A program made the translations under genes and the position numbers. From positions 1-10,680 of the forward strand of contig DNGI01000542.1 in assembly GCA_003486645.1 (NCBI GenBank): a stretch of 10,680 bases of DNA, given 5' to 3'. This stretch comes from Cyanobacteria bacterium UBA11370 (lineage in GTDB: Bacteria > Cyanobacteriota > Cyanobacteriia > Cyanobacteriales > Coleofasciculaceae). Below are positions 1 through 6,796 of the stretch, piece by piece; position 1 is the first letter of the stretch; each line of letters begins with the position of its first letter. The notes under the pieces were generated by a model. It worked only from the letters and a program-made list of their open reading frames with translations. It was not told the origin of the DNA and searched no databases.

Positions 1-2
1 AG

Positions 3-62
3 AATGGTGCAAGATCTGAGATACAACAGATTCTGAACGTTCGACTCAAGCTGACAGATTGA
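3..62 (+). CDS. 3' end of an upstream gene, or frameshifted 5' part of the toxin
   Basis: Frame 3 is open from the window edge to TGA at 60-62 and reads about 19 residues (ending ILNVRLKLTD). The TTG used for the toxin overlaps this stop (TTGA). Either a separate upstream gene ends here with translational coupling, or a one-base frameshift separates the true N-terminus from the TPR part. The toxin's own frame is closed by TGA at 17-19. The sequence is too short to identify. Confidence 0.35.
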   Translation, partial: NGARSEIQQILNVRLKLTD

Positions 63-1915
63 ACAATTTAGGCTTGACTCAATTCGCCCAGAGGAATTAT
101 CAAAAAGCCCTTGAATACTTTGAAGAAGCCATTAAATTACAGCCACAGATTTCACTGTATTGGTATAACAAAGGTGCCGTTTTAATTGAGTTGGGTCGAG
201 ACAGAGAAGCAATTGAAGCCAATGAAACCGCCTTAGCCTTAAATAATAATTGGCCAAATGCCAGCCCTTCTTTGGCTTGGAATAATCGAGGACTGGCTTT
301 AGAAAATTTGAACAGGTTTGATGAAGCACTCCAATCTTATCAACAGGCGATTAAACTGGCACCAAATGAGACCCAAGCTCAAACTAATCTGAGCAATCTG
401 GAGAATTATCTAGCCAGCAATCTATCTGTAGAAAACCCGACTCAACAAAGCTCACAAGCCGACCCAGAAAAGAATATATTGGAAACGCTCTTGGGTGCGG
501 TACAGGGTGCATTTAATGAAGACCAAACTCTCACTGAAGGTAGTATCGATCTCGTCATCAGTTTAATTCCGATTATCGGTCAAGTCGCTGATGCCAGAGA
601 TTTAGCCGCCTATCTTTACAGAATTGTTTTCAAGAAACAATACAACGATCCTGGGAATTGGGTGGGATTAACGTTGACCTTGATTGGGTTAGTTCCGGTG
701 GTTGGGGATATAACTAAGTTCATCGGGAAAATAGTACTCAAGGAAGGTGTACCAGCCATCAGTAGATATTTAGAAGATATCTTAACGCTGATTGAAAAAA
801 TAAATCCCGAACGGGTTGATATTAATCAACTCAGAAAGGCGATCGCCAACAATTGGGATAGTGGTGTAAAAGCGGGAAAAGAGTTATGGAATACAGCACT
901 CAATCAACTGTCGAATTGGGTGAATGGAATTCCTGAGTTACTATTTTCTCAACAGAAGCGACAACTGAGTGAGGCAATACAAGAAGTTCGCACTCAAAGC
1001 GATGGAATGCTATCTCAGGCTTTTGATCAGATTCGGCGTAAAATTGAAGAGGGTTTGGATGAGATTGGACGATTACTTAATCGGAATGGGGAGTTGGTCA
1101 CTCCAGAGGGAGTGAGAGTGCCGTCCGATGAGGGGATAAATGGGCCACTGCGGATTGAAGGAAGTGGAGGAAGCCGTGGCAACTTTGTGCCTTCACAAGG
1201 TTTTAACGAACTTAGACAGAACGCTCAAACAGCAATTAGAAGTTGGAATTTATCAGATGCCGAATTGCAGAAAATCTCCAATCTTCTTGAAAGTGCAAGA
1301 GTAGCAGGTGATAACGATCTCCCACGGCTCATCCAAGAGACAATTCAACGCTCACCCTCTGAAGCCCAAGGTCGAGTGATGCAATTTGTCGATACACTAT
1401 CGAGAAGGCAGCAATCAATCCCATCTAGATTTTCAATCGGTAATAGACCTTTGGCAGAAGGCGGTCAAAACGTGGTGTTTGAAATGTCAGAAAATAGAAA
1501 TTTGTTAGTGAAAAAGCCGAGAGAAGGAAAAGGCAATTTTAGGGATGAATACCGAGCTTTGCTGAGAATGGAAATGATGGGAATTCAGACGGCGCTTGTG
1601 AAAAAGGCCGAACTCAACGGAGAAACTGTTTTGATTTTAGAAAAAATCCCCGGAGCGATTAGTAAAGATATAATGGATACGAGAGAGGGGCCAAGATATG
1701 TACATCTAGTGACGGAAAAAACCATCCAGGATTTAGAGAGAATCTATGAAACTTTACAACGGAATGAAGTTGATATCAGAGACTTTCAATTTATGGTAAG
1801 AGAAGGGGATGGGGCTGTCATTATGGTCGATCCTAAAATAATGCGAACTGATACACCGCCAGAGGAAGATATAGAAAGGATTATTAATAAATTTAAAGAG
1901 TTTAATCAACGCTGA
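59..1915 (+). CDS. Polymorphic toxin: TPR, pre-toxin region, kinase-like C-terminal domain
   Basis: The frame starts at a TTG and encodes 618 residues. Three TPR-like repeats (about residues 2-33, 34-68, 72-105, with NNLG, YNKGA and NNRGLAL signatures) suggest protein docking. A hydrophobic pre-toxin region follows (about 140-225; PIIGQVADARDLAAYLY, then GLVPVVGD), then a helical stretch and a conserved junction (321-372; GELVTPEGVRVPSDEGINGP) that is almost identical in the toxin ending at 9013. The unique C-terminus (about 455-618) reads as a kinase fold: a glycine loop with G468-G469, lysines K485/K486, E497 in the next helix, a hinge near LILEK (525-529), DIRDFQF (572-578) as a catalytic-loop equivalent, and D591 in VDP as the metal-binding aspartate. 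By family logic it is a toxin that phosphorylates or nucleotidylates a target in a competitor; this is inference. The true start is uncertain because the TPR register begins right at the TTG and the gene may extend left of the window. Immunity candidates follow after 16 bases. Confidence 0.75.
   Translation: MNNLGLTQFAQRNYQKALEYFEEAIKLQPQISLYWYNKGAVLIELGRDREAIEANETALALNNNWPNASPSLAWNNRGLALENLNRFDEALQSYQQAIKLAPNETQAQTNLSNLENYLASNLSVENPTQQSSQADPEKNILETLLGAVQGAFNEDQTLTEGSIDLVISLIPIIGQVADARDLAAYLYRIVFKKQYNDPGNWVGLTLTLIGLVPVVGDITKFIGKIVLKEGVPAISRYLEDILTLIEKINPERVDINQLRKAIANNWDSGVKAGKELWNTALNQLSNWVNGIPELLFSQQKRQLSEAIQEVRTQSDGMLSQAFDQIRRKIEEGLDEIGRLLNRNGELVTPEGVRVPSDEGINGPLRIEGSGGSRGNFVPSQGFNELRQNAQTAIRSWNLSDAELQKISNLLESARVAGDNDLPRLIQETIQRSPSEAQGRVMQFVDTLSRRQQSIPSRFSIGNRPLAEGGQNVVFEMSENRNLLVKKPREGKGNFRDEYRALLRMEMMGIQTALVKKAELNGETVLILEKIPGAISKDIMDTREGPRYVHLVTEKTIQDLERIYETLQRNEVDIRDFQFMVREGDGAVIMVDPKIMRTDTPPEEDIERIINKFKEFNQR
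1018..1175 (+). repeat. Toxin junction repeat, copy 1
   Basis: This 158-base segment matches 8353-8510 with about nine mismatches, all inside coding sequence and with no gaps. It encodes the helix-rich stretch starting FDQIRRK, then the loop ending in INGPLRIEG and a Gly/Ser linker. Upstream the two toxins are clearly homologous but diverged; downstream they are unrelated. It marks the boundary where C-terminal warheads are exchanged. Confidence 0.9.
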
Positions 1916-1931
1916 GGCCGAGGAAGATAAA

Positions 1932-2639
1932 ATGGTAGATTATGAAAAAGATATAAAACCGAATAAGCTATCTAATCAAAAAGATTTTTTGCAGACAGCA
2001 ATGGATCGCAAACTTTTAGAAATTGAAAGATTTTTTGTGACTCCAATAGAATCTTTTTTAGAACGCGGAAAGAAAGAATGTCGTCAAAGATGCGATTATT
2101 TTTGCTTGAATTTAGGTGAAACACAATTTTGGTTTGAACCACATTTGAATCAAACATTCAGATTTTATTCAGCTAATGCGCCTATCATCCGATTTCCCGA
2201 AATTTATGATGGCTGGTATGATAATAAATATCAATTATCTCAAATAAAGAATCTAGCCTCAGAAAGGTTAAAAAAATGTCTGGGGAAAGTTTGTGAAGAT
2301 GTTCGTATTTGGACATATTCAGAATCAGAATTCAGCCGCAGAAATTTAGAGAGAGAGAAAGAGAGAGGATACTTTACACCCGAAGAGTTTGAAGAAGAAA
2401 TCCAAGCCTTAGAAGAAGAAATAGAAAGACGAGGAGAGGAGATTACTGACTCAGGTATTTCTTACTTGCTATCCAATGGTGAAGAAATAATCTACTGCTG
2501 CAATTTGTACGACGGCAATCTATGCGATAGGCTGTTGTTCGTACAAGACTTGCACCAAGACTACATACACAGTTGTTTTTCTTTAGGGCAAGATAAGTAT
2601 ATTATTCCACCGAAAAAGTTCAAATTTTCAGGCAAGTAG
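1932..2639 (+). CDS. Tandem family copy 1, candidate immunity protein
   Basis: A 235-residue protein I do not recognise as a named family. It starts at ATG 1932 behind AGGAAG (1919-1924), 16 bases after the kinase-like toxin's stop, so it is probably co-transcribed with it. It has no signal peptide or membrane segment and looks cytosolic. The N-terminal half is mixed alpha/beta with an aromatic patch (QFWFEP, TFRFYSA, APIIRFPE). Residues about 134-170 form a highly charged helix (EREKERGYFTPEEFEEE), and the C-terminus is a strongly conserved basic tail (DKYIIPPKKFKFSGK). It is the first of three tandem paralogs. Position directly behind a polymorphic toxin is the main reason to propose an immunity role; nothing in the sequence proves it. 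It shares blocks with copy 2 (about 33-48 and 81-126) and with copy 3 (about 60-80). Confidence 0.8.
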   Translation: MVDYEKDIKPNKLSNQKDFLQTAMDRKLLEIERFFVTPIESFLERGKKECRQRCDYFCLNLGETQFWFEPHLNQTFRFYSANAPIIRFPEIYDGWYDNKYQLSQIKNLASERLKKCLGKVCEDVRIWTYSESEFSRRNLEREKERGYFTPEEFEEEIQALEEEIERRGEEITDSGISYLLSNGEEIIYCCNLYDGNLCDRLLFVQDLHQDYIHSCFSLGQDKYIIPPKKFKFSGK

Positions 2640-2709
2640 CAGTAAATCGCTTTCTTCTCCTGCTCTCTCGGCTATTTTCAAGTAGAGCCGCACTTCCCCA
2701 GAAGGTAAA
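2640..2709 (+). repeat. Duplicated intergenic spacer 1 with hairpin
   Basis: This 70-base spacer is homologous to 3415-3486, showing that the duplication unit includes the region from stop codon to next start. It contains a stem CGGCT (2669-2673) / AGCCG (2686-2690) with a 12-base loop, then CCAGAAGG before the ATG at 2710. No T-tract follows the stem, so it is not a classical terminator. Confidence 0.7.
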
Positions 2710-3414
2710 ATGACCGATTATCGAAAGGATATCGAGCCAAATAAGCTATCTAATCAAAAAGATTTTTTGCCGACAGCGATAGGTCGCAAAATTTTAGAAA
2801 TTGAAAGGTTTTTTGCGACTCCAATAGAATCTTTTTTAGAACAAGGAAAGAAAAAAAATTACCAAGAAAGTGATTACTTTTCTTTGCATTTAGGCATAAG
2901 TCAATTTGGGTTTGAAGAAGGTTTAGTACACACTTTTAGATATTACTCTGCTAATGCGCCTATCATCCGATTTCCCGAAATTTATGATGGCTCATATCAT
3001 GATAAATACCAATTATCTCAAATAAAGAATCTAGCCTCAGAAAGGTTAAAAAATTGTCTAGGAAAAGTTTGTGAAGATGTTCGCATTTGGACATATTCAC
3101 AATCCGAATTCAGCCGCAGAAATTTAGAGAGAGAGAAAGAGAGAGGATACTTTACACCCGAAGAGTTTGAACAAGAAATCCAAGCCTTAGAAGAAGAAAT
3201 AGAAAGACGAGGAGAGTGGATTACTGACTCAGGTATCTCTTATTTGCTTTCTCATGGTGAAGAAATAATCTATTGCTCCAATTTGTACGACGGCGAATGC
3301 GACAGGCTGTTATTCGTGCAAGACTTGCACCAAGAGTACGTACACAGTTGTTTTTCTTTAGGGCAAGACAAGTACATTATTCCACCCAAAAAGTTTAAAT
3401 TTTCAGGCAAGTAG
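2710..3414 (+). CDS. Tandem family copy 2, candidate immunity protein
   Basis: A 234-residue paralog of the gene at 1932, starting at ATG 2710 behind AGAAGG (2700-2705). The family layout is kept: N-terminal IEPNKLSNQKDFL, the aromatic middle, the charged helix and the PPKKFKFSGK tail. The most different block is about 58-80, where copies 1 and 3 share QFWFEP..LNQTF but this copy has QFGFEEGLVHTF. Such a variable patch in an otherwise conserved protein could be the partner-recognition surface (inference). It shares WITDSG and the SHGEEIIYCSNLYDG block with copy 3, against EITDSG and SNGEEIIYCCNLYDG in copies 1 and 4. Probably cytosolic and in the same transcript as copies 1 and 3. Confidence 0.8.
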   Translation: MTDYRKDIEPNKLSNQKDFLPTAIGRKILEIERFFATPIESFLEQGKKKNYQESDYFSLHLGISQFGFEEGLVHTFRYYSANAPIIRFPEIYDGSYHDKYQLSQIKNLASERLKNCLGKVCEDVRIWTYSQSEFSRRNLEREKERGYFTPEEFEQEIQALEEEIERRGEWITDSGISYLLSHGEEIIYCSNLYDGECDRLLFVQDLHQEYVHSCFSLGQDKYIIPPKKFKFSGK

Positions 3415-3486
3415 CAGTAAAGCGCTTTCTTCCCCTGCTCTCTGTGCTATTTTCAAGATAGGGATAGCACTTACCCAGAAGGTAAA
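3415..3486 (+). repeat. Duplicated intergenic spacer 2 with hairpin
   Basis: Homolog of the spacer at 2640-2709. It holds a perfect 7-base-pair stem GTGCTAT (3444-3450) / ATAGCAC (3464-3470) with a 13-base loop, then CCCAGAAGG before the ATG at 3487. Relative to spacer 1 the two outer pairs are changed on both arms so that pairing is kept. Confidence 0.7.
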
Positions 3487-4191
3487 ATGAGTGACTATAA
3501 AAAGAGAATTGAGCCAAATAAGTTATCTAATCAAAAAGATTTCTTACGCACAGCTATTGGACGCAAACTGTCAGAAATTGAGAGGTTTTTTACACTCAAT
3601 CCAGAAAAATTATGGAAGTATTATAATAAGCCACATCAAGAATGCGATTATTTTTCTTTCAATTTAGGTGCAACACAGTTCTGGTTTGAACCCGATTTGA
3701 ATCAAACATTTAGATTCTATTCAGCTGGGGCACCGATTATTCGATTTCCCGAAGTCTATCCCGATTTTGATGATCCTAAATATAAATTATCCCAGATGAA
3801 GCATTTGGCTTCGGAGAAGCTGAAGAATTGTTTGGGACAAGTTTGTGAAGATGTTCGGATTTGGACCTATTCAGAATCGGAAGCTGACAGAAGAAATTTA
3901 GAGAGAGAGAAAGAGAGAGGATACTTTACACCCGAAGAGTTTGAAGAAGAAATCCAAGCTTTAGAAAAACAAATAGCAAGACGAGGAGAGTGGATTACTG
4001 ACTCAGGTATCTCTTATTTACTTTCTCATGGTGAAGAAATAATCTATTGCTCCAATTTGTACGACGGTCAACTAGGCGATAGGCTGTTGTTCGTACAAGA
4101 CTTGCACCAAGAGTACGTACACAGTTGTTTTTCTTTAGGGCAAGACAAGTACATTATTCCACCCAAAAAGTTTAAATTTTCAGGCAAGTAG
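3487..4191 (+). CDS. Tandem family copy 3, candidate immunity protein
   Basis: A 234-residue paralog starting at ATG 3487 behind AGAAGG (3477-3482). Its N-terminal variable block (about 35-52; TLNPEKLWKYYNKPHQE) is unlike copies 1 and 2, which share TPIESFLE. The QFWFEPDLNQTFRFYSA block matches copy 1. The middle (PEVYPDFDDPKYKLSQMKH) is private to this copy, and ESEADRR and KQIARRG are shared with the truncated copy at 9411. It is the last gene of the tandem array; the shared 3' tail GCAGTAAGTAGAAA continues past the stop and is also found behind the copy at 9411. Function unknown; an immunity role is inferred from position. Confidence 0.8.
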   Translation: MSDYKKRIEPNKLSNQKDFLRTAIGRKLSEIERFFTLNPEKLWKYYNKPHQECDYFSFNLGATQFWFEPDLNQTFRFYSAGAPIIRFPEVYPDFDDPKYKLSQMKHLASEKLKNCLGQVCEDVRIWTYSESEADRRNLEREKERGYFTPEEFEEEIQALEKQIARRGEWITDSGISYLLSHGEEIIYCSNLYDGQLGDRLLFVQDLHQEYVHSCFSLGQDKYIIPPKKFKFSGK

Positions 4192-4304
4192 CAGTAAGTA
4201 GAAACTGGCGATCGCCAATTTTTAAGGAAAAACAAGTGGATGAGGACTCAGTAATTATTTAGATGATATCGTTAAGCTAACTGGCTCAATTAATTCCAAC
4301 TTCT

Positions 4305-4673
4305 ATGAGATACCTTATTTCACCTAAAGAAAAAAATGATTTGAGCATCGATTTGCTCCTAATTTCAGAAAAACTCAAATCCGAATGGTCTAAGGTTGAT
4401 ATTCAGACGATAATAAACCCTAATAGAAAGTATTCGCTTCAGTGGCAAATTCCAATTGAAAATCGAATTTTAGAGGGTATGGTGGCCAAAGACAGAATGT
4501 CCATAGCTTTAGAGGGGGATATACGAGACTGTGCCAAATTTGCTCTCTGGTTGCGTTCACAGATAGATCCTAAATACCAATTGTTTTTTTATGATCAAGG
4601 ATATTCGGCGGATGTCGAATTGCGAAAAGAGACAACAGAAGAAGAAATTGTCAAACAATTTGTAGAGTTTTAG
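4305..4673 (+). CDS. Small hypothetical protein, possible orphan immunity
   Basis: A 122-residue acidic, soluble protein starting at ATG 4305 with no clear Shine-Dalgarno sequence. It begins YLISPKEKNDLSID, has a QWQIPIENRILEG strand pair, then EGDIRDCAKFALWLR (helix) and FFYDQGYSADVEL near the end. I associate this pattern with small hypothetical proteins of filamentous cyanobacteria but cannot name a family. Size, compact alpha/beta pattern and placement behind the tandem array fit an immunity protein whose toxin has been lost; this is inference. Confidence 0.6.
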   Translation: MRYLISPKEKNDLSIDLLLISEKLKSEWSKVDIQTIINPNRKYSLQWQIPIENRILEGMVAKDRMSIALEGDIRDCAKFALWLRSQIDPKYQLFFYDQGYSADVELRKETTEEEIVKQFVEF

Positions 4674-5015
4674 CAAGGGTGACTGTAAAAAAAACCTACA
4701 AGTTAGGTTATACAAATACCCACTGTTACTGTAATAATGGCTGGAACAGACGTTAAACATTAGCAAAGATTCTACAATCATCTCCAGTTTCTTGAATATC
4801 GTTGCTCGCTACTGGCAACAGACTCCTCGCTGGTTAGCAGGTGAGTTAATCACCAGTAGCGCAATGCTCGCTTGGAGAGAAACTCTACCATTACTTGAGT
4901 CTGTAGAAGAAACATCCACCTCTTCCTCTCTAAACGAGACAGCTCAGAGTTATCGAAACTGGATATTAAATTCAATTTCCACATAAATGGATCGGAGTCT
5001 GTACCTATTCCTGCT
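4674..5015 (+). other. Gene-poor stretch with a probable gene remnant
   Basis: These 342 bases hold a small AT-rich inverted repeat (AACCTA 4693-4698 / TAGGTT 4704-4709) and the short frame at 4792. I see no convincing promoter. Confidence 0.5.
4792..4986 (+). pseudogene. Short frame, likely C-terminal remnant of a lost gene
   Basis: The frame reads about 64 residues from a TTG and is open back to 4738, with no ATG and no ribosome binding site. The content looks like real protein (YWQQTPRWLAGELITSS, AMLAWRETLPLLE, then a Ser/Thr-rich linker and QSYRNWILNSI), so it is more likely the tail of a degraded gene than a shadow. I cannot identify the parent family. Confidence 0.3.
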
Positions 5016-5534
5016 ATGAAACCCATACCAAGATATGACTTTCCTATTAATATACGACCTTATGCTTGTGAGGTTGACAAACAAGTGCAACCCTTTTATG
5101 AAGGAATTATAGAAGTCACATTAAACTTTCATATAGCTGTAGTGTTCGTGCCTGAGCTAGACAAAACAGTAAGTTGTTTGCACCAACAAGTGCCTGATAA
5201 TATTGACAATGTTAATAGTGAAAGAGAGGCACGTCTAATTACTATAGCAACAGAGTTCTATAGCGTCACGCCTAACATACTCCTGGCGGGACAAGAAGAA
5301 GTAATCCCTTCATCATATCCCGGAACTCCAGATGGGCTATTGTTCTATGTTAGTCCTCAAGAATTTAACGTTTTCAGTCAAGAATTGACGGGGTTATCCC
5401 AAAGAATTGGTCGAGTCTATAATTCGTGCAAAATATCCGATATTAAAGAGTATCAATTGGCTAAATTCATTCTCTTCCGAGTTATTACATCCAGACATTT
5501 TCGCTCATTTGATTTGCAAATATTAGGAAGATAA
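5016..5534 (+). CDS. Hypothetical protein, 172 residues
   Basis: An unrecognised soluble protein starting at ATG 5016. The CGGAG upstream is too far to be a good ribosome binding site, so the start is tentative. Strand-like segments alternate through the first half (GIIEVTLNFHIAVVFVPELD), followed by a Pro/Gly loop (SSYPGTPDGLLFYVS) and a C-terminal helical region (IKEYQLAKFILFRVITSRHF). Neighbours suggest another member of the accessory or immunity cluster, but no toxin sits next to it. Confidence 0.55.
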   Translation: MKPIPRYDFPINIRPYACEVDKQVQPFYEGIIEVTLNFHIAVVFVPELDKTVSCLHQQVPDNIDNVNSEREARLITIATEFYSVTPNILLAGQEEVIPSSYPGTPDGLLFYVSPQEFNVFSQELTGLSQRIGRVYNSCKISDIKEYQLAKFILFRVITSRHFRSFDLQILGR

Positions 5535-5551
5535 TATAAATGAGAGAAACT

Positions 5552-5557
5552 GGAGGT
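5552..5557 (+). promoter_or_regulatory. Ribosome binding site GGAGGT
   Basis: A strong Shine-Dalgarno core four bases before ATG 5562; it fixes the start of the zinc-ribbon gene. Confidence 0.7.
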
Positions 5558-5561
5558 ACTA

Positions 5562-5795
5562 ATGGCACACGAAGAGCTTCCGAAAGCAATTTTAAAGAAA
5601 TATCCTGAAATTGCAAGCATCGGGGATGCGCTTGATTCCTACTGTGAAGAACTCCCGATCGCAGTCTACTGTCCCTCTTGTGGTCAACTCCTCAAAGTGA
5701 CTGAGATAGCAACTACGGATACGCTATGGGTAAACTGTAACAATGGATGCACCAACTTTCGAGCCAAACGTAAATCTTGCTCGAATGATGGTTAA
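5562..5795 (+). CDS. Small zinc-ribbon protein
   Basis: A 77-residue protein with a helical N-terminus (EELPKAILKKYPEIASIGDAL) and a four-cysteine zinc-ribbon pattern: C37 and C40 in CPSCGQ, C59 and C63 in CNNGCTNF, spaced CX2C-X18-CX3C. A basic tail (FRAKRK) follows. Such ribbons bind one zinc and usually serve protein or nucleic-acid contacts; no catalytic residues are visible. It starts 27 bases after the preceding stop, so it may share that transcript. Role unknown; possibly an immunity protein or small regulator. Confidence 0.65.
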   Translation: MAHEELPKAILKKYPEIASIGDALDSYCEELPIAVYCPSCGQLLKVTEIATTDTLWVNCNNGCTNFRAKRKSCSNDG

Positions 5796-5861
5796 AGCAC
5801 AAAAGTCAATAGAAGAGATGAGCTAATGTAAAAAGCTTGAGCCATTTCAGCATCTTAAGGT

Positions 5862-6500
5862 ATGAAGCTATTAACAGAACCCTACCTAACCCAAGTTAAT
5901 AATTGGCCTTCATCAGGTCGTCACATCCTAGCTCAATTCGATCAAAATTCCCTCGTCGTCTATCAAGCGTTTCGCCCATCTATCGGACACTTTGCCGCCC
6001 AGCATGGCTATTTCGGTGGTGAATTTAGTCTTAAGCGCATGAGCTGGATTAAAACTAACTTTCTGTGGATGATGTATCGTTCTGGATGGGGCACAAAAGC
6101 GGATCAAGAGGTAGTGTTAGCTATCTGGCTCAAACGCTCTGCCTTTGAAGAAATTTTAGCGGCGGCTGTACCATCAAGTTACGTTCCAGAACTCTATGTG
6201 AGTAAAGTTGAATGGCAAGAAGCTGTTAAGCGATCGCTGGTTCGTTTGCAATGGGATACGGATTATGATCCGTGCCGTATGAAGCTGAACCGACGTGCTA
6301 TCCAGTTAGGACTGCGCGGGAAAATTTTATCGGATTACGCACGAGATTGGATTGTGGATATTGAAGATATCTCTTCTTTTGTGCATCAGCAGTACCCAAA
6401 CCGTCAGGTTCGCAATCGGTCACATTTACTGACACCAAGAGAGTCAGTTTATCCAGTAAGTGACCCTGACATCATCAAGAAATTGGGATTATCTAGCTAG
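5862..6500 (+). CDS. DUF4291 family protein
   Basis: At 212 residues it has normal full length for DUF4291. Recognisable family blocks in order are LVVYQAFRP (31-39), MSWIKTNFLWMMYRSGWGTK (60-79), EVVLAIWLKRSAFEEIL (83-99), LQWDTDYDP (129-137) and RRAIQLGLRG (144-153). The family's biochemical function is not established to my knowledge. ATG 5862 follows TAAGGT. A HIP1 octamer lies inside the gene at 6230. Unlike its neighbours this family is not a typical immunity gene; it may simply be a resident gene, or mobile cargo of the island. Confidence 0.9.
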   Translation: MKLLTEPYLTQVNNWPSSGRHILAQFDQNSLVVYQAFRPSIGHFAAQHGYFGGEFSLKRMSWIKTNFLWMMYRSGWGTKADQEVVLAIWLKRSAFEEILAAAVPSSYVPELYVSKVEWQEAVKRSLVRLQWDTDYDPCRMKLNRRAIQLGLRGKILSDYARDWIVDIEDISSFVHQQYPNRQVRNRSHLLTPRESVYPVSDPDIIKKLGLSS

Positions 6501-6796
6501 GGAAATAGAGGTGACGAGATTGAGTGATTTACTATTTCAAGTGGTGCAACAGCCAACAGTAAAATGTGATGCCGAATATACAATTCTATTACGGGGAATG
6601 TTTGTTTATAAATACTGCGATCGCTAGGAGAATTGGTTGGCTATCAAGCTTCCTTGAGCATAGTGTAAGAGCGTGAGATTAATCAATTATCCTTAATTCA
6701 CCCAATCAAAACTTCTATGAGGCGATCGCATTCTGATACAAAAACATGAAATAATCCTGTTAGTTTTCAAAAGCGATTAACCGGGAGCATTGATCC
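6501..6796 (+). other. Intergenic region with two HIP1 sites
   Basis: These 296 bases hold two GCGATCGC octamers (6617-6624, 6722-6729). A 38-codon frame from GTG 6511 to TAG 6625 reads LSDLLFQVVQQPT and continues past the TAG for nine codons (ENWLAIKLP), suggesting a decayed gene. The promoter of the toxin at 6797 should lie here, but no -35/-10 pair is convincing. Confidence 0.5.

Larger units (their letters stand above)
1932..4199 (+). repeat. Tandem gene array, three units of about 777 bases
   Basis: Start codons at 1932, 2710 and 3487 are spaced 778 and 777 bases apart. Each unit holds one paralogous gene plus a spacer, and all copies end with GGCAAGTAGCAGTAA across the stop codon. Similarity is highest in the 3' two thirds of each gene. 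A purine-rich run encoding EREKERG (for example 2349-2368) is unchanged in all copies and could act as a recombination point. Confidence 0.9.

Noticed and set aside
1932..4199. CRISPR-like periodic repeats
   Set aside because: The repeat unit is about 777 bases and is protein-coding, with no short direct repeats or spacers.
4206..4217. Perfect 12-base palindrome TGGCGATCGCCA after the tandem array as a terminator or operator
   Set aside because: It is an extended HIP1 site, common genome-wide in cyanobacteria, and has no loop or strong T-tract.
4687..4709. Inverted repeat AACCTA/TAGGTT next to an A-run, resembling an intrinsic terminator on the - strand
   Set aside because: The stem is AT-rich and only six pairs long, and no - strand gene lies to its right to be terminated.
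6653..6690. TTGAGC followed by an AT-rich box as a promoter for the second toxin
   Set aside because: The -10 candidates match the consensus poorly and other equally weak pairs occur nearby.
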